In this document: positions 1 through 6,164 of the stretch, piece after piece
Layout: every line of letters starts with the position of its first letter
Position numbering within the stretch: position 1 is the stretch's first letter
Origin: an uncultured Oscillospiraceae bacterium
Lineage (GTDB): Bacteria; Bacillota; Clostridia; Oscillospirales; Oscillospiraceae
DNA length: 7,639 bases
Assembly (NCBI GenBank): GCA_934511545.1
Contig: CAKSWM010000070.1
Span: 1 to 7,639, forward strand
Direction: 5' to 3'
The notes under the pieces: generated by a model
The model's input: only the letters and a program-made list of their open reading frames with translations
Told to the model about the DNA's origin: nothing
The model's database searches: none
Translations under genes and position numbers: made by a program

Positions 1-780
1 GTGCTGGAGGCGGTACAGGGCATGAGCGTTGTAAAGTCCTTCAACCTCACCGGCAAGGGCGACAAAAAGCTGCAGGCTGCACTCGAGCGCAACCGCGTCA
101 GCAATCTGAACGTGGAGTGCGTGATGACGCCTTACACCGCCGCGCAGGAGGCCGTTCTGCAGATTGCGGGCGGCGGCATGATGCTCGCGGCGGTTGCCCT
201 CTGGATCGGCGGCAGCACGACGCTGCCCAAGGCCCTGATGGTTCTGGTGATGTCCTTTCTGGCGTTCAGCCAGATCAGCATGGTGTTTCGGGACGTGTAT
301 CTCTTTGCCGACACCATTGAGAACAACATCAAATTCGGCTGCCAGAACGCCTCGCATGAGCAGGTGGTTGAGGCGGCGCGCCGCGCCTGCTGCGACGACT
401 TTATCGAGGCGCTTCCGGACGGCTATAAGACCGTTATCGGCGAGGGCGGTGCATCGCTCTCCGGTGGTGAAAAGCAGCGCATCTCCATCGCGCGGGCGCT
501 GCTGAAGGACGTGCCGATCATCATTCTGGACGAGGCCACGGCAAATGTCGATCCGGAGAACGAGGACCGCCTGCAAAAGGAGATTGAGGCACTGACCCAC
601 GAAAAAGCGGTCCTGATGATCGCCCACCGGCTCAAAACCGTCCGCAATGCAGACCAAATTCTGGTACTGGACGGCGGCGCCATCGTCCAGCGCGGCACCC
701 ACGCGGAGCTCGCGGCCCGGGAGGGCGTTTACCGGGATTTCATCGCCGGGCGGCAGCAGGCCGCCGGCTGGAAAATGTGA
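1..780 (+). pseudogene. ABC exporter (membrane-ATPase fusion), 5'-cut by window and internally deleted
   Basis: The visible 259 residues are the C-terminal part of a type IV (MsbA/MDR-like) exporter of the kind common in gut Clostridia. Residues 1-90 are membrane-domain sequence (the coupling helix region VQGMSVVKSFNL, then hydrophobic helices about 53-70 and 78-90). Residues 92-259 are ATPase sequence: signature LSGGEKQR at 153-160, Walker B IIILDEAT with D177/E178, D-loop around 181-184, and switch histidine H209. The reading frame jumps from FLAFSQ (to residue 91) directly to ISMVF, which normally lies just before the Q-loop. The last membrane helix, the linker, the first ATPase strands and the whole Walker A P-loop are therefore missing, roughly 110-120 residues by comparison with my knowledge of the family. 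The Q-loop glutamine is also replaced by R97 (CGG). Without a P-loop it should not hydrolyse ATP as a normal half-transporter. The true start lies left of the window. Family call is sure; loss of function is inferred. Confidence 0.85.
271..279 (+). other. Inferred deletion junction inside the ABC exporter gene
   Basis: Bases cagatcagc encode Gln-Ile-Ser. The residues before (FLAFSQ) belong to the membrane domain, and those after (ISMVF...VYLF) belong to the ATPase just before its Q-loop. Related exporters typically carry an SQI/SQL-type sequence at the first site and a QIS-type sequence at the second. Recombination between short identical stretches such as cagatc would give exactly this in-frame join. 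The parental sequence is not in the window, so the mechanism is inferred. An assembly error is the main alternative. Confidence 0.5.
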
Positions 781-784
781 AAAG

Positions 785-801
785 ACCGGCAGAGCCGGTC
801 C
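785..801 (+). terminator. Short GC-rich hairpin just after the ABC gene stop
   Basis: A perfect 7-bp stem (gaccggc / gccggtc) with a 3-base AGA loop begins 4 bases after the TGA. The T-run (811-815) follows only after a 9-base gap, so it is not a classic intrinsic terminator. The location right behind a gene end still makes transcript termination or 3'-end protection the likeliest role. Confidence 0.4.
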
Positions 802-832
802 GTAAAAGCTTTTTCCGTGTTTATTTAATGAT

Positions 833-876
833 AACAGGCCCCGTGGTGATCCGGAAACGGTCACCGCGGAGCCTGT
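833..876. terminator. Long imperfect hairpin between convergent genes
   Basis: The arms acaggccccgtggtgatccg and cggtcaccgcggagcctgt pair over about 18 of 20 positions around a GAAA-type tetraloop. There is one C/A mismatch, one G-T wobble and one bulged T. It lies between the end of the ABC gene (plus strand) and the end of tspO (minus strand, stop at 896-898), the usual place for a bidirectional terminator. Neither side has a strong T-tract, so an intergenic repeat element or mRNA-stabilising structure is also possible. Confidence 0.45.
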
Positions 877-895
877 CTGCGCTTTATGCATTTTG

Positions 896-1363
896 TCAGT
901 TCAAACGCCAGATGCCGTAATTGAGGTATGCGGCAAAGACGCACCACAGAAGATATGAGATCTGAAGCAGTGCGGCGGCGTGATCCGTCCTGTAAAAAAT
1001 GAAGATCATGATCACGATCGCCGCGATAAGAAGGAGCAGCCATATAAAGGCGAAAAAGTATGCCTGAAGGCCGAAAAACCATGCGCTCCAGAAAACGTTA
1101 ATTATAAGCTGCACGGCATAGATAAGCAGAGCGTCGCTGCGTTCGCGCGAGCCCGTTATCCAGACGCGCGCCATTCCGATGCCCATCAGGATGTACAATA
1201 TCGTCCATACGATCGGGAACACTGCCTTGGCGGGGGTGAGCGCCGGTTTGGCGACCGCGTCGAAGGCCGGCATGCCTTTGTATGAGAATATGGCTCCGAT
1301 ACCTCCGGCCGCGAGGGATATCAGGATAAAGACGATATAGGGAACAGACTTTTTGCGCTTCAT
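896..1363 (-). CDS. tspO: TspO/MBR family protein (tryptophan-rich sensory protein homologue)
   Basis: At 155 residues this is a full-length member of the TspO/peripheral benzodiazepine receptor-like family, integral membrane proteins with five helices that bind porphyrins and related ligands. Helices fit at about 8-26, 45-68, 77-98, 101-123 and 129-150. Family landmarks are KPALTPAKAVFPIVWTILY (39-57), NVFWSAWFFGLQAY (89-102) and the C-terminal YLLWCVFAAYLNYGIWRLN. The ATG at 1363 is preceded by AGGTGA at a suitable distance and starts with a short basic segment before helix 1. The gene is monocistronic here, convergent with the ABC remnant and divergent from the first LysR gene, an arrangement in which a LysR regulator often controls its neighbour. 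The physiological role of TspO in Firmicutes is not settled (tetrapyrrole handling or stress response in other bacteria), so only the family is claimed. Confidence 0.93.
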   Translation of the reverse strand: MKRKKSVPYIVFILISLAAGGIGAIFSYKGMPAFDAVAKPALTPAKAVFPIVWTILYILMGIGMARVWITGSRERSDALLIYAVQLIINVFWSAWFFGLQAYFFAFIWLLLLIAAIVIMIFIFYRTDHAAALLQISYLLWCVFAAYLNYGIWRLN

Positions 1364-1443
1364 AATAACATCACCTGAGAGATATTATGCCGCGCCGGCG
1401 GACAAATATGCCCGCAGAGGCTGATTTTTGCGGCGTTATATGG

Positions 1444-1473
1444 TTGTGGAAAAACTCCGAAATATGATATAAT
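1444..1473 (+). promoter_or_regulatory. Promoter of the LysR pair, extended -10 type
   Basis: TATAAT at 1468-1473 is a perfect -10 box and is preceded by TG one base upstream (1465-1466), the extended -10 pattern. TTGTGG at 1444-1449 is a partial -35 with an 18-base spacer. It lies about 30 bases before the TTG start. Confidence 0.65.
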
Positions 1474-1488
1474 GCTTAAGCTGACGGG

Positions 1489-1495
1489 AGGAGGT
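1489..1495 (+). promoter_or_regulatory. Ribosome binding site fixing a TTG start
   Basis: AGGAGGT, a near-perfect Shine-Dalgarno, ends 8 bases before TTG at 1504. No ATG or GTG in this frame is as well placed, so TTG is taken as the start of the first LysR gene. Confidence 0.75.
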
Positions 1496-1503
1496 GCGCA
1501 GGT

Positions 1504-2403
1504 TTGACCGTTAACAGTATAAACGCCTTTCTGCGAATAGTCGAAAAGGGAAGCATTGCGGAAGCTGCAAGAGAGAGCTTTATGAGTCCGCAGTCATTCT
1601 GGAAGTATTTGTCCAACCTCGAAGACGAACTCAATATGAAGCTTTTTACCCGCAGCGGACGGACGCTCACTCTTTCGCCCGCCGGCAGGGTGTGGTATGA
1701 ATACTTCAAAAACCAGAAGGAGAACAGGGAAGCGCTTATCGGCAGACTGCGCACGGAGGCGGAGGAGAGCGCGGGAAAGGGCGTCCTCCGGCTGGGCATC
1801 GCTCAGAATGTGTGGATGTGTCCGGAGATAACGGAGACGATACAGGCATACAACGCGCTGGAAGGCGTGCGCGCAATGGATATACATATCGCAACTGCGC
1901 CTGTCCTGGCGGATATGCTCGATCTTGGCGGGATAGACGCCGCGATAACGCTGAACTATCCGGCAACGACCAGACCGAGCAGCGAAACTGTGCTCCGGAC
2001 GGACGAATATGTCATACTTGCCTCGCGTGAGCATCCGCTGGTGACCGGCGGCGCGTCAGCCGATGAATTTGCCGGGGAGGAGTTTCTGATCGGGCTTGAC
2101 GGAGACGGGTTCAGCCCGCTCGAGGCGAGAGTGCTGTTTTCCGGCTTTTTCCGCCGGGCGACGGGGCTGACGCCTCGCGTCAGAGTGCTCAGAAACACAT
2201 CCTCTGCGATATGCGAGACCAGGCTTGGCAATGGCCTGATGTTCATAAACGGGTTCGACCAGCTTGCTATCAGCCCGTATTTTGCAAAGATAAAGGTCGG
2301 CGGGGAAAGCTCGCTCGTGTTCCGGCGGCAAAAGGAGACCGGCGATACTGCCCGAATTCTGGAGCTGCTGCGGAAGGCATATTCAAAGGGGGATGAAGCA
2401 TGA
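1504..2403 (+). CDS. LysR-type transcriptional regulator (first of a coupled pair)
   Basis: At 299 residues it has the normal LysR length and layout. An N-terminal winged helix-turn-helix spans about 4-62 (INAFLRIVEKGSIAEAAR, a recognition helix near MSPQSFWKYLSNLEDEL, then the wing LFTRSGRTLTLSPAG). A linker helix covers about 63-85. A periplasmic-binding-fold effector domain begins near VLRLGIAQNV (94-103) and runs to about 290. The recognition helix SFWKYLSNLE departs from the usual PALSRQIKRLE pattern, so its operator is likely its own. TTG is the start because AGGAGGT lies 8 bases upstream. Its stop overlaps the start of the next LysR gene (ATGA), so the two are translated together. It is divergent from tspO and upstream of an Opp-type importer; either could be a target. 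The effector is unknown. Confidence 0.92.
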   Translation: MTVNSINAFLRIVEKGSIAEAARESFMSPQSFWKYLSNLEDELNMKLFTRSGRTLTLSPAGRVWYEYFKNQKENREALIGRLRTEAEESAGKGVLRLGIAQNVWMCPEITETIQAYNALEGVRAMDIHIATAPVLADMLDLGGIDAAITLNYPATTRPSSETVLRTDEYVILASREHPLVTGGASADEFAGEEFLIGLDGDGFSPLEARVLFSGFFRRATGLTPRVRVLRNTSSAICETRLGNGLMFINGFDQLAISPYFAKIKVGGESSLVFRRQKETGDTARILELLRKAYSKGDEA

Positions 2404-3332
2404 CGGACGCGCTGACTGCGAGCTTTCTGTTTTCCGCGAGGAGCCGTTCGTTTTATAATGCCTCCAGAAAGCTTGGAATAACGCCGCAGGCTGTGAGCAA
2501 AAACATTAAAAAGCTGGAAAAAGAGATCGGCTTTGCTCTTTTTGAGGACAGGATGGGCGAACCGGTGCTGACGGCACAGGGGCAGCGGTATATGGAGTTC
2601 CTTATAGCGGACGACAGAAGGTTCAACTGGACGATGGATAATGCCCGCCGGATCGATTCACCGGACGAGAGGGTGATCCGCGTCGGCGCATATTCGGAGA
2701 TATTCCTCTCGGAGACGTTCTATGCCGTGCTGAAAGGGCAGAGGGACGCGAAGATATCCTGCCGGTGCTACGAGCCGGAGCCGATGAAATTCGAGCTGAT
2801 GCAGAAGGAACTGGATCTCGTTATCCTTGACCGGCGCGACGCGGAGGATGAGAGGCTCACGTCAAAAAGGTTTATAGCGTTTCCGATGGTGCTCGCCGTG
2901 TCAAGACCGCTGGCGCGCCGGATCGGGGCGTCGTCCGCGGCGGATCTTGCGGATATGCCGGTATATGTGGTCGAGGGCATCCTGCCCGGCATCGGAGAAC
3001 CGGACGGCAACAGGCTCTTCTGTTCACGGTTTGCGGGCCTTGGTCTGCGGCCGGAGAACATAAGGGCGGTGCCGACGGTGGAGGAGGTCGAGGCGTGCCT
3101 GATGCTTGAACGGGGCGTTTCGATTTGCGATATATCCAGCCGGCTGTCCGTTTGCCCCGTGTTCGATATTTTCCCTACCGGAGACATGATCGAAACGCGG
3201 CTGTGCTGCCGCAGGGGGGAAGAGAACGACGCGGCAGTCTCGTCGCTTGTGGGAGAACTGACCGGAAGCTCCGACCGGATCCTGAGAGAGATCGTCGAGG
3301 CCGGAAACAGAACCGAATATGACCCGTATTAA
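2400..3332 (+). CDS. LysR-type transcriptional regulator (second of a coupled pair)
   Basis: The protein is 310 residues. It has a LysR winged helix-turn-helix at about 4-62 (SFYNASRKLGITPQAVSKNIKKLEKEIGF, wing LFEDRMGEPVLTAQG), a linker helix around 63-88, and an effector domain from about RVIRVGAYSEIF (91-102). Its recognition helix (PQAVSKNIKKLEKE) is closer to the LysR consensus than that of its upstream partner. Identity between the two is low outside the fold pattern, so they are an old duplication or independent recruits rather than a recent copy. The ATG overlaps the upstream TGA by one base each side (ATGA), and AAAGGGGGAT lies about 7 bases upstream inside the first gene. This gives translational coupling and probably near-equal amounts. 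A stem-loop follows its stop, then the importer operon. Mixed dimers or tetramers are conceivable but unproven. Confidence 0.9.
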   Translation: MTDALTASFLFSARSRSFYNASRKLGITPQAVSKNIKKLEKEIGFALFEDRMGEPVLTAQGQRYMEFLIADDRRFNWTMDNARRIDSPDERVIRVGAYSEIFLSETFYAVLKGQRDAKISCRCYEPEPMKFELMQKELDLVILDRRDAEDERLTSKRFIAFPMVLAVSRPLARRIGASSAADLADMPVYVVEGILPGIGEPDGNRLFCSRFAGLGLRPENIRAVPTVEEVEACLMLERGVSICDISSRLSVCPVFDIFPTGDMIETRLCCRRGEENDAAVSSLVGELTGSSDRILREIVEAGNRTEYDPY

Positions 3333-3339
3333 ATAACTC

Positions 3340-3380
3340 ATGCGGCGGAAAGACATGCTTTCCGCCACATAATTATTTTG
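3340..3380 (+). terminator. Probable terminator after the LysR pair
   Basis: A 9-bp perfect stem (ggcggaaag at 3344-3352, ctttccgcc at 3358-3366) has an ACATG loop and is extended by three more pairs beyond one mismatch. It begins 8 bases after the TAA and is followed by the T-rich stretch aattatttt. The T-run is broken by A residues, so termination may be partial and some read-through into the importer operon is possible. Confidence 0.6.
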
Positions 3381-3381
3381 G

Positions 3382-3436
3382 TTGAAATATGACAAGTTAA
3401 TTGGATATATACATTCATTGCTTGGTGAATTATACT
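3382..3436 (+). promoter_or_regulatory. Promoter region of the importer operon
   Basis: Two overlapping sigma-70-type candidates occur in this AT-rich gap: TTGAAA (3382-3387) with TATATA (3406-3411), spacer 18; and TATACA (3408-3413) with TATACT (3431-3436), spacer 17. The second lies about 47 bases before the start of the binding-protein gene. An inverted repeat ATTCA-N8-TGAAT (3413-3430) falls between the -35 and -10 of the second candidate and could be an operator. A looser dyad TTGGT-N7-ACTAA (3422-3438) covers its -10. Neither is a textbook LysR T-N11-A box that I can assert. Confidence 0.5.
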
Positions 3437-3482
3437 AATATCAGCCTGAAAACAAAAAATGTACATGGAAGGATGAAACAAG

Positions 3483-5087
3483 ATGAAAACAGGCAGAAAA
3501 ATGCTCGCATTATTGCTTGCGCTGATATTTGTGCTTTCCTGTGCCGCCTGCGGCGGGGGCGGGGATAAGAGCGCCGGAGCCGACGGGCTGACCATTAAGG
3601 TCGGAACGCCCAACGCGCTGCCCGGAGCGTTTGATTCGACCGCATCCACCGGAAAATTCAATCCTCATGAGACCATGCACCTTGTTTACGATTACCTTTT
3701 TGAAAGAGACGGCGATACCAATGAGCTGTTCTCCGATGTGCTTGAAGAGTGGCATTATGAGGATGACACTACGTTTATAATGAAGCTCAGGGACGGCATC
3801 AAATTCACCGACGGTACCCAAATGACAGGAGAGGACGTACTGTTTTCCATGAGCTGCTATATGGATCGCCAGTCTCCGTTTGCCGGCCAGTATACATATA
3901 TTGATTTTGAAAACAGCACTGTCTCCGAGGACGGACTGACCATAACTCTCAAGACCCTGTATCCATACGGCCCGGGCCCGTTCAACGTATTCACCCCGAT
4001 AGTCTGCAAAAAGTGGGTGGAGGAAAACGGCTATGACACTGAGATATGGGCCTCCGCTCCCAACGGCTCAGGGCCGTATAAGGTCGAGAGCTATGTTGCC
4101 GACGTAAGCTGTACTCTGACTCTCAAGGACGAGACCTGGAACGATTACAAGAGCCCCGTAAAGAGCTATGTTTTCACAAATTACGCGGACAAATCCACGA
4201 TGTTTATGGATCTTGAAAACGGAGTCATTGATATAGCGCTTAATATTTCCAGCACCGACTTCGAGCGTGTTTATGCTGAGGGCGGCGACAACATCGCGGT
4301 CGAGGCGGCTCTCGGCGGATCCTATGATACGTTCTGCATGGACACCAGCAATGAGTTTCTGTCCGACAAGAACGTCCGCCTGGCGATCGCATACGGTGTT
4401 GACTGGCAGGCTGTCGGTGAAGCCAGCTTCGGTCATCTGTATGAGCAGCCGCAGTCACTGCTGGCACCCAACTCGGAGTTCTACAATCCGGATGTGAAAA
4501 TGTATGAGTACAATCCCGAGTATGCAAAGCAGCTGCTTGAGGAGGCGGGATATAAAGACGGAGAGATACATTTTAACATTATCGGTTCTCCGCAGCTCGG
4601 ACAGGATACGGTTGCCGAGAGTATACAGTATTATCTTGCCCAGATAGGGATAACCTACGAGATCGAGATGTATGAAATGGCGTCTACGATCCCATATTGG
4701 CTCGGACTTGAGGACCATCTGCCCGACACAATGCTTGTCGGCGAGTCCTGCGCATGCGATCCGTATATGCATCTTCAGTCGCTCATGCTCTCCACTCCGA
4801 ACGGGTTCCCGACCGCCCAGGTCGATGATGACAAGTTCAATGAACTTGCCGATGCGGCTATGGGCACCACCGACCCGGAGCTTCGCAAGCAGTATTTCTA
4901 TGAGCTGCAGCAGTACGCATACGACACATGTCTTGTCATTCCCGGAATCATTTCAAAGAAGGCAACAGGCTACCGCACGGATGTCATTTCCGACGTTGCG
5001 TTCCAGAGCTATCAGATGAATCCGAATCTTAAGTACATAACCTGCGTTGGATACGAGGATATGTCCCTCATCGGGAAAGCGCACTGA
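3483..5087 (+). CDS. Solute-binding lipoprotein of an Opp/Dpp-type ABC importer (SBP family 5)
   Basis: The 534-residue protein has the standard size and features of the family 5 extracellular binding proteins that deliver oligopeptides, dipeptides, nickel chelates or sugars to their transporter. It starts with a lipoprotein leader: basic MKTGRK, a hydrophobic core (7-19), then the cysteines C20 and C23 followed by a Gly-rich spacer. C23 (CAAC-GGGG) is the likelier lipid anchor, with C20 as alternative. Mature-domain landmarks are the EWHYEDDTTFIMKLRDGIKF..G..MTGEDVLFS block (89-122), GSGPYKVESY (195-204), KNVRLAIAYGVDWQAV (296-311) and YNPEYAKQLLEEAGY (343-357). GGAAGGA 9 bases upstream supports the ATG. 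It is the first gene of an importer operon with both permeases and an ATPase following. The ligand cannot be read from sequence alone. The usual family Trp/Asp-Pro region around 420-430 reads GESCACDPY, and about eight cysteines remain in the mature protein, more than usual for an exported protein, fitting an anaerobe. Confidence 0.93.
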   Translation: MKTGRKMLALLLALIFVLSCAACGGGGDKSAGADGLTIKVGTPNALPGAFDSTASTGKFNPHETMHLVYDYLFERDGDTNELFSDVLEEWHYEDDTTFIMKLRDGIKFTDGTQMTGEDVLFSMSCYMDRQSPFAGQYTYIDFENSTVSEDGLTITLKTLYPYGPGPFNVFTPIVCKKWVEENGYDTEIWASAPNGSGPYKVESYVADVSCTLTLKDETWNDYKSPVKSYVFTNYADKSTMFMDLENGVIDIALNISSTDFERVYAEGGDNIAVEAALGGSYDTFCMDTSNEFLSDKNVRLAIAYGVDWQAVGEASFGHLYEQPQSLLAPNSEFYNPDVKMYEYNPEYAKQLLEEAGYKDGEIHFNIIGSPQLGQDTVAESIQYYLAQIGITYEIEMYEMASTIPYWLGLEDHLPDTMLVGESCACDPYMHLQSLMLSTPNGFPTAQVDDDKFNELADAAMGTTDPELRKQYFYELQQYAYDTCLVIPGIISKKATGYRTDVISDVAFQSYQMNPNLKYITCVGYEDMSLIGKAH

Positions 5088-5115
5088 TCGTCAGCCCGAA
5101 AAGCATTTTTAAGAC

Positions 5116-5147
5116 CATGCACTCCTGTCGCCAGACGGGAGTGCATG
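5116..5147 (+). promoter_or_regulatory. Strong intercistronic stem-loop between binding-protein and permease genes
   Basis: A 14-bp stem (5116-5129 with 5134-5147, one G-T wobble) closes on the tetraloop GCCA. It lies 28 bases after the stop of the binding-protein gene. No T-run follows; the permease ribosome binding site comes 10 bases later. Such structures between binding-protein and permease genes usually protect the upstream mRNA or trim transcription, so that the binding protein is made in excess. That role is inferred here. Confidence 0.65.
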
Positions 5148-5156
5148 TCGGGTAAT

Positions 5157-5163
5157 AAGGAGG
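5157..5163 (+). promoter_or_regulatory. Ribosome binding site fixing a TTG start for the OppB-like permease
   Basis: AAGGAGG ends 8 bases before TTG at 5172. The in-frame ATG at 5145 lies upstream of this site and within the 3' arm of the stem-loop, so it is unlikely to be the start. Confidence 0.8.
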
Positions 5164-5171
5164 ACTATGCC

Positions 5172-6164
5172 TTGGCTAAATTTGTAATCAAGCGCCTGCT
5201 TTGGATAATTCCGGTTTTGCTGGGCGTTCTGCTGGTGGTGTTTACGCTGATGTATATAACACCCGGCGACCCGGCTATTGCGCTTCTCGGAACGAACTAT
5301 ACCGAAGAGGCTTACGACGCGATGATTGAGGATATGGGGCTCAATCAACCGTTTCTGACCCGTTATTTCAACTATGTGAAGGACATAGTGACAAAATTTG
5401 AGTTCGGACAGTCATACCGGAGCGGAAAGGAGGTCGGCGGTGAGCTGCTGACCCGAATACCAACGACGCTGAAGCTGGGGCTTCTAAGCACGGCCTTCAC
5501 GGTTATCGTCGGTATCCTGTTCGGACTTATATCAGCAACGAAGCAGTACAGTGTTTTTGACTATATAACGACAGTGTTTTCAATGTTCTTTGCGTCAATG
5601 CCAAATTTCTGGCTCGGCCTTGTTGCCATCATCATCTTCTCGCTGAAGCTGCACTGGCTGCCCGCGACAGGACTCACGACATGGAAGCACTGGATATTGC
5701 CGGTCCTGACACAGGGACTTGGCGGTCTTGCGATCATAACCCGCATGGCCCGTTCGAGCATGCTGGAGGTCATCCGCGCCGACTACATACGCACAGCGCG
5801 CGCAAAGGGACTGAAGGAAAGCGTTATCATACGCCGTCATGCCCTGAAAAACGCGCTCATACCCGTTGTCACTGTTGTCGGTATGCAGATAGGAATGATA
5901 ATGGGCGGCTCCGTTATCATAGAGACTATTTTCAATATTCCGGGACTCGGCCTTTATATGATGACTGCGATCAACTGCCGCGACTATCCGGCCATAAATG
6001 CGTCCGTGCTGCTTATATCCGTGGTCGTTTCAATAATGAATCTTGTCGTCGACGTGGCTTATGCCTATATCGACCCGAGGATAAAGGCACAATACACCTC
6101 CAAAAAGAAAAAGAAGAAACAGGACGAGAACATAGCTGGGAGCAGAGAGGGGGCGGCAGCGTAA
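5172..6164 (+). CDS. OppB/DppB-like permease of the peptide-type ABC importer
   Basis: With the TTG start the protein has 330 residues and begins MAKFVIKRLLWIIPVLLGVL, the canonical N-terminus of this permease family. Membrane helices fit at about 9-29, 102-122, 133-156, 174-192, 233-255 and 277-300. After helix 1 comes the typical PGDPAIALLG region (31-40), then a large extracytoplasmic loop with FEFGQSYRSGKEV (76-88). The EAA-type coupling loop that docks on the ATPase spans about 200-231 (RADYIRTARAKGLKE..IIRRHALKNALIP). It is followed by GGSVIIETIFNIPGLG (245-260), a hallmark of the OppB subgroup. The C-terminus after DPRIK is a short cytoplasmic tail with six consecutive lysines (311-316). 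The stop TAA directly abuts the ATG of the next permease gene (TAAATG), so the two are tightly coupled. Substrate type follows the binding protein and is not determined. Confidence 0.93.
   Translation: MAKFVIKRLLWIIPVLLGVLLVVFTLMYITPGDPAIALLGTNYTEEAYDAMIEDMGLNQPFLTRYFNYVKDIVTKFEFGQSYRSGKEVGGELLTRIPTTLKLGLLSTAFTVIVGILFGLISATKQYSVFDYITTVFSMFFASMPNFWLGLVAIIIFSLKLHWLPATGLTTWKHWILPVLTQGLGGLAIITRMARSSMLEVIRADYIRTARAKGLKESVIIRRHALKNALIPVVTVVGMQIGMIMGGSVIIETIFNIPGLGLYMMTAINCRDYPAINASVLLISVVVSIMNLVVDVAYAYIDPRIKAQYTSKKKKKKQDENIAGSREGAAA

Larger units (their letters stand above)
1364..1503. promoter_or_regulatory. Divergent control region between tspO and the LysR pair
   Basis: This 140-base gap must hold the promoters of both flanking transcription units. 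On the plus strand it has a clear extended -10 (see separate entry). On the minus strand I see no convincing -35/-10 pair; CATAAT-like bases near 1385-1390 are only a weak candidate. Possible operators are the interrupted inverted repeat CCGCA-N12-TGCGG (1412-1433) and the 8-bp palindrome CGCCGGCG (1393-1400). Autoregulation by the LysR proteins here is inferred from the divergent layout. Confidence 0.5.

Noticed and set aside
423..698. Minus-strand open frame over the ABC ATPase region
   Set aside because: The plus strand holds the signature, Walker B and H-loop. The minus frame is low-complexity Ser/Arg-rich sequence typical of a shadow.
828..920. Small plus-strand open frame starting at the ATG at 828 (about 30 codons)
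   Set aside because: There is no ribosome binding site, it consists largely of hairpin arms, and it runs into the end of tspO on the other strand. It is most likely chance.
1381..1475. Similar 10-base words GATATTATGC (1381-1390) and GATATAATGC (1466-1475)
   Set aside because: The second is the -10 box of the LysR promoter, and AT-rich promoter words recur easily. A single imperfect pair is not evidence of a repeat or operator.
3333..3482. Riboswitch or T-box leader ahead of the importer operon
   Set aside because: The gap holds one simple stem-loop tied to the preceding gene and then promoter-like AT-rich sequence. The remaining leader after the nearest -10 is under 50 bases, too short for a known riboswitch class, and no conserved T-box or aptamer core was visible.
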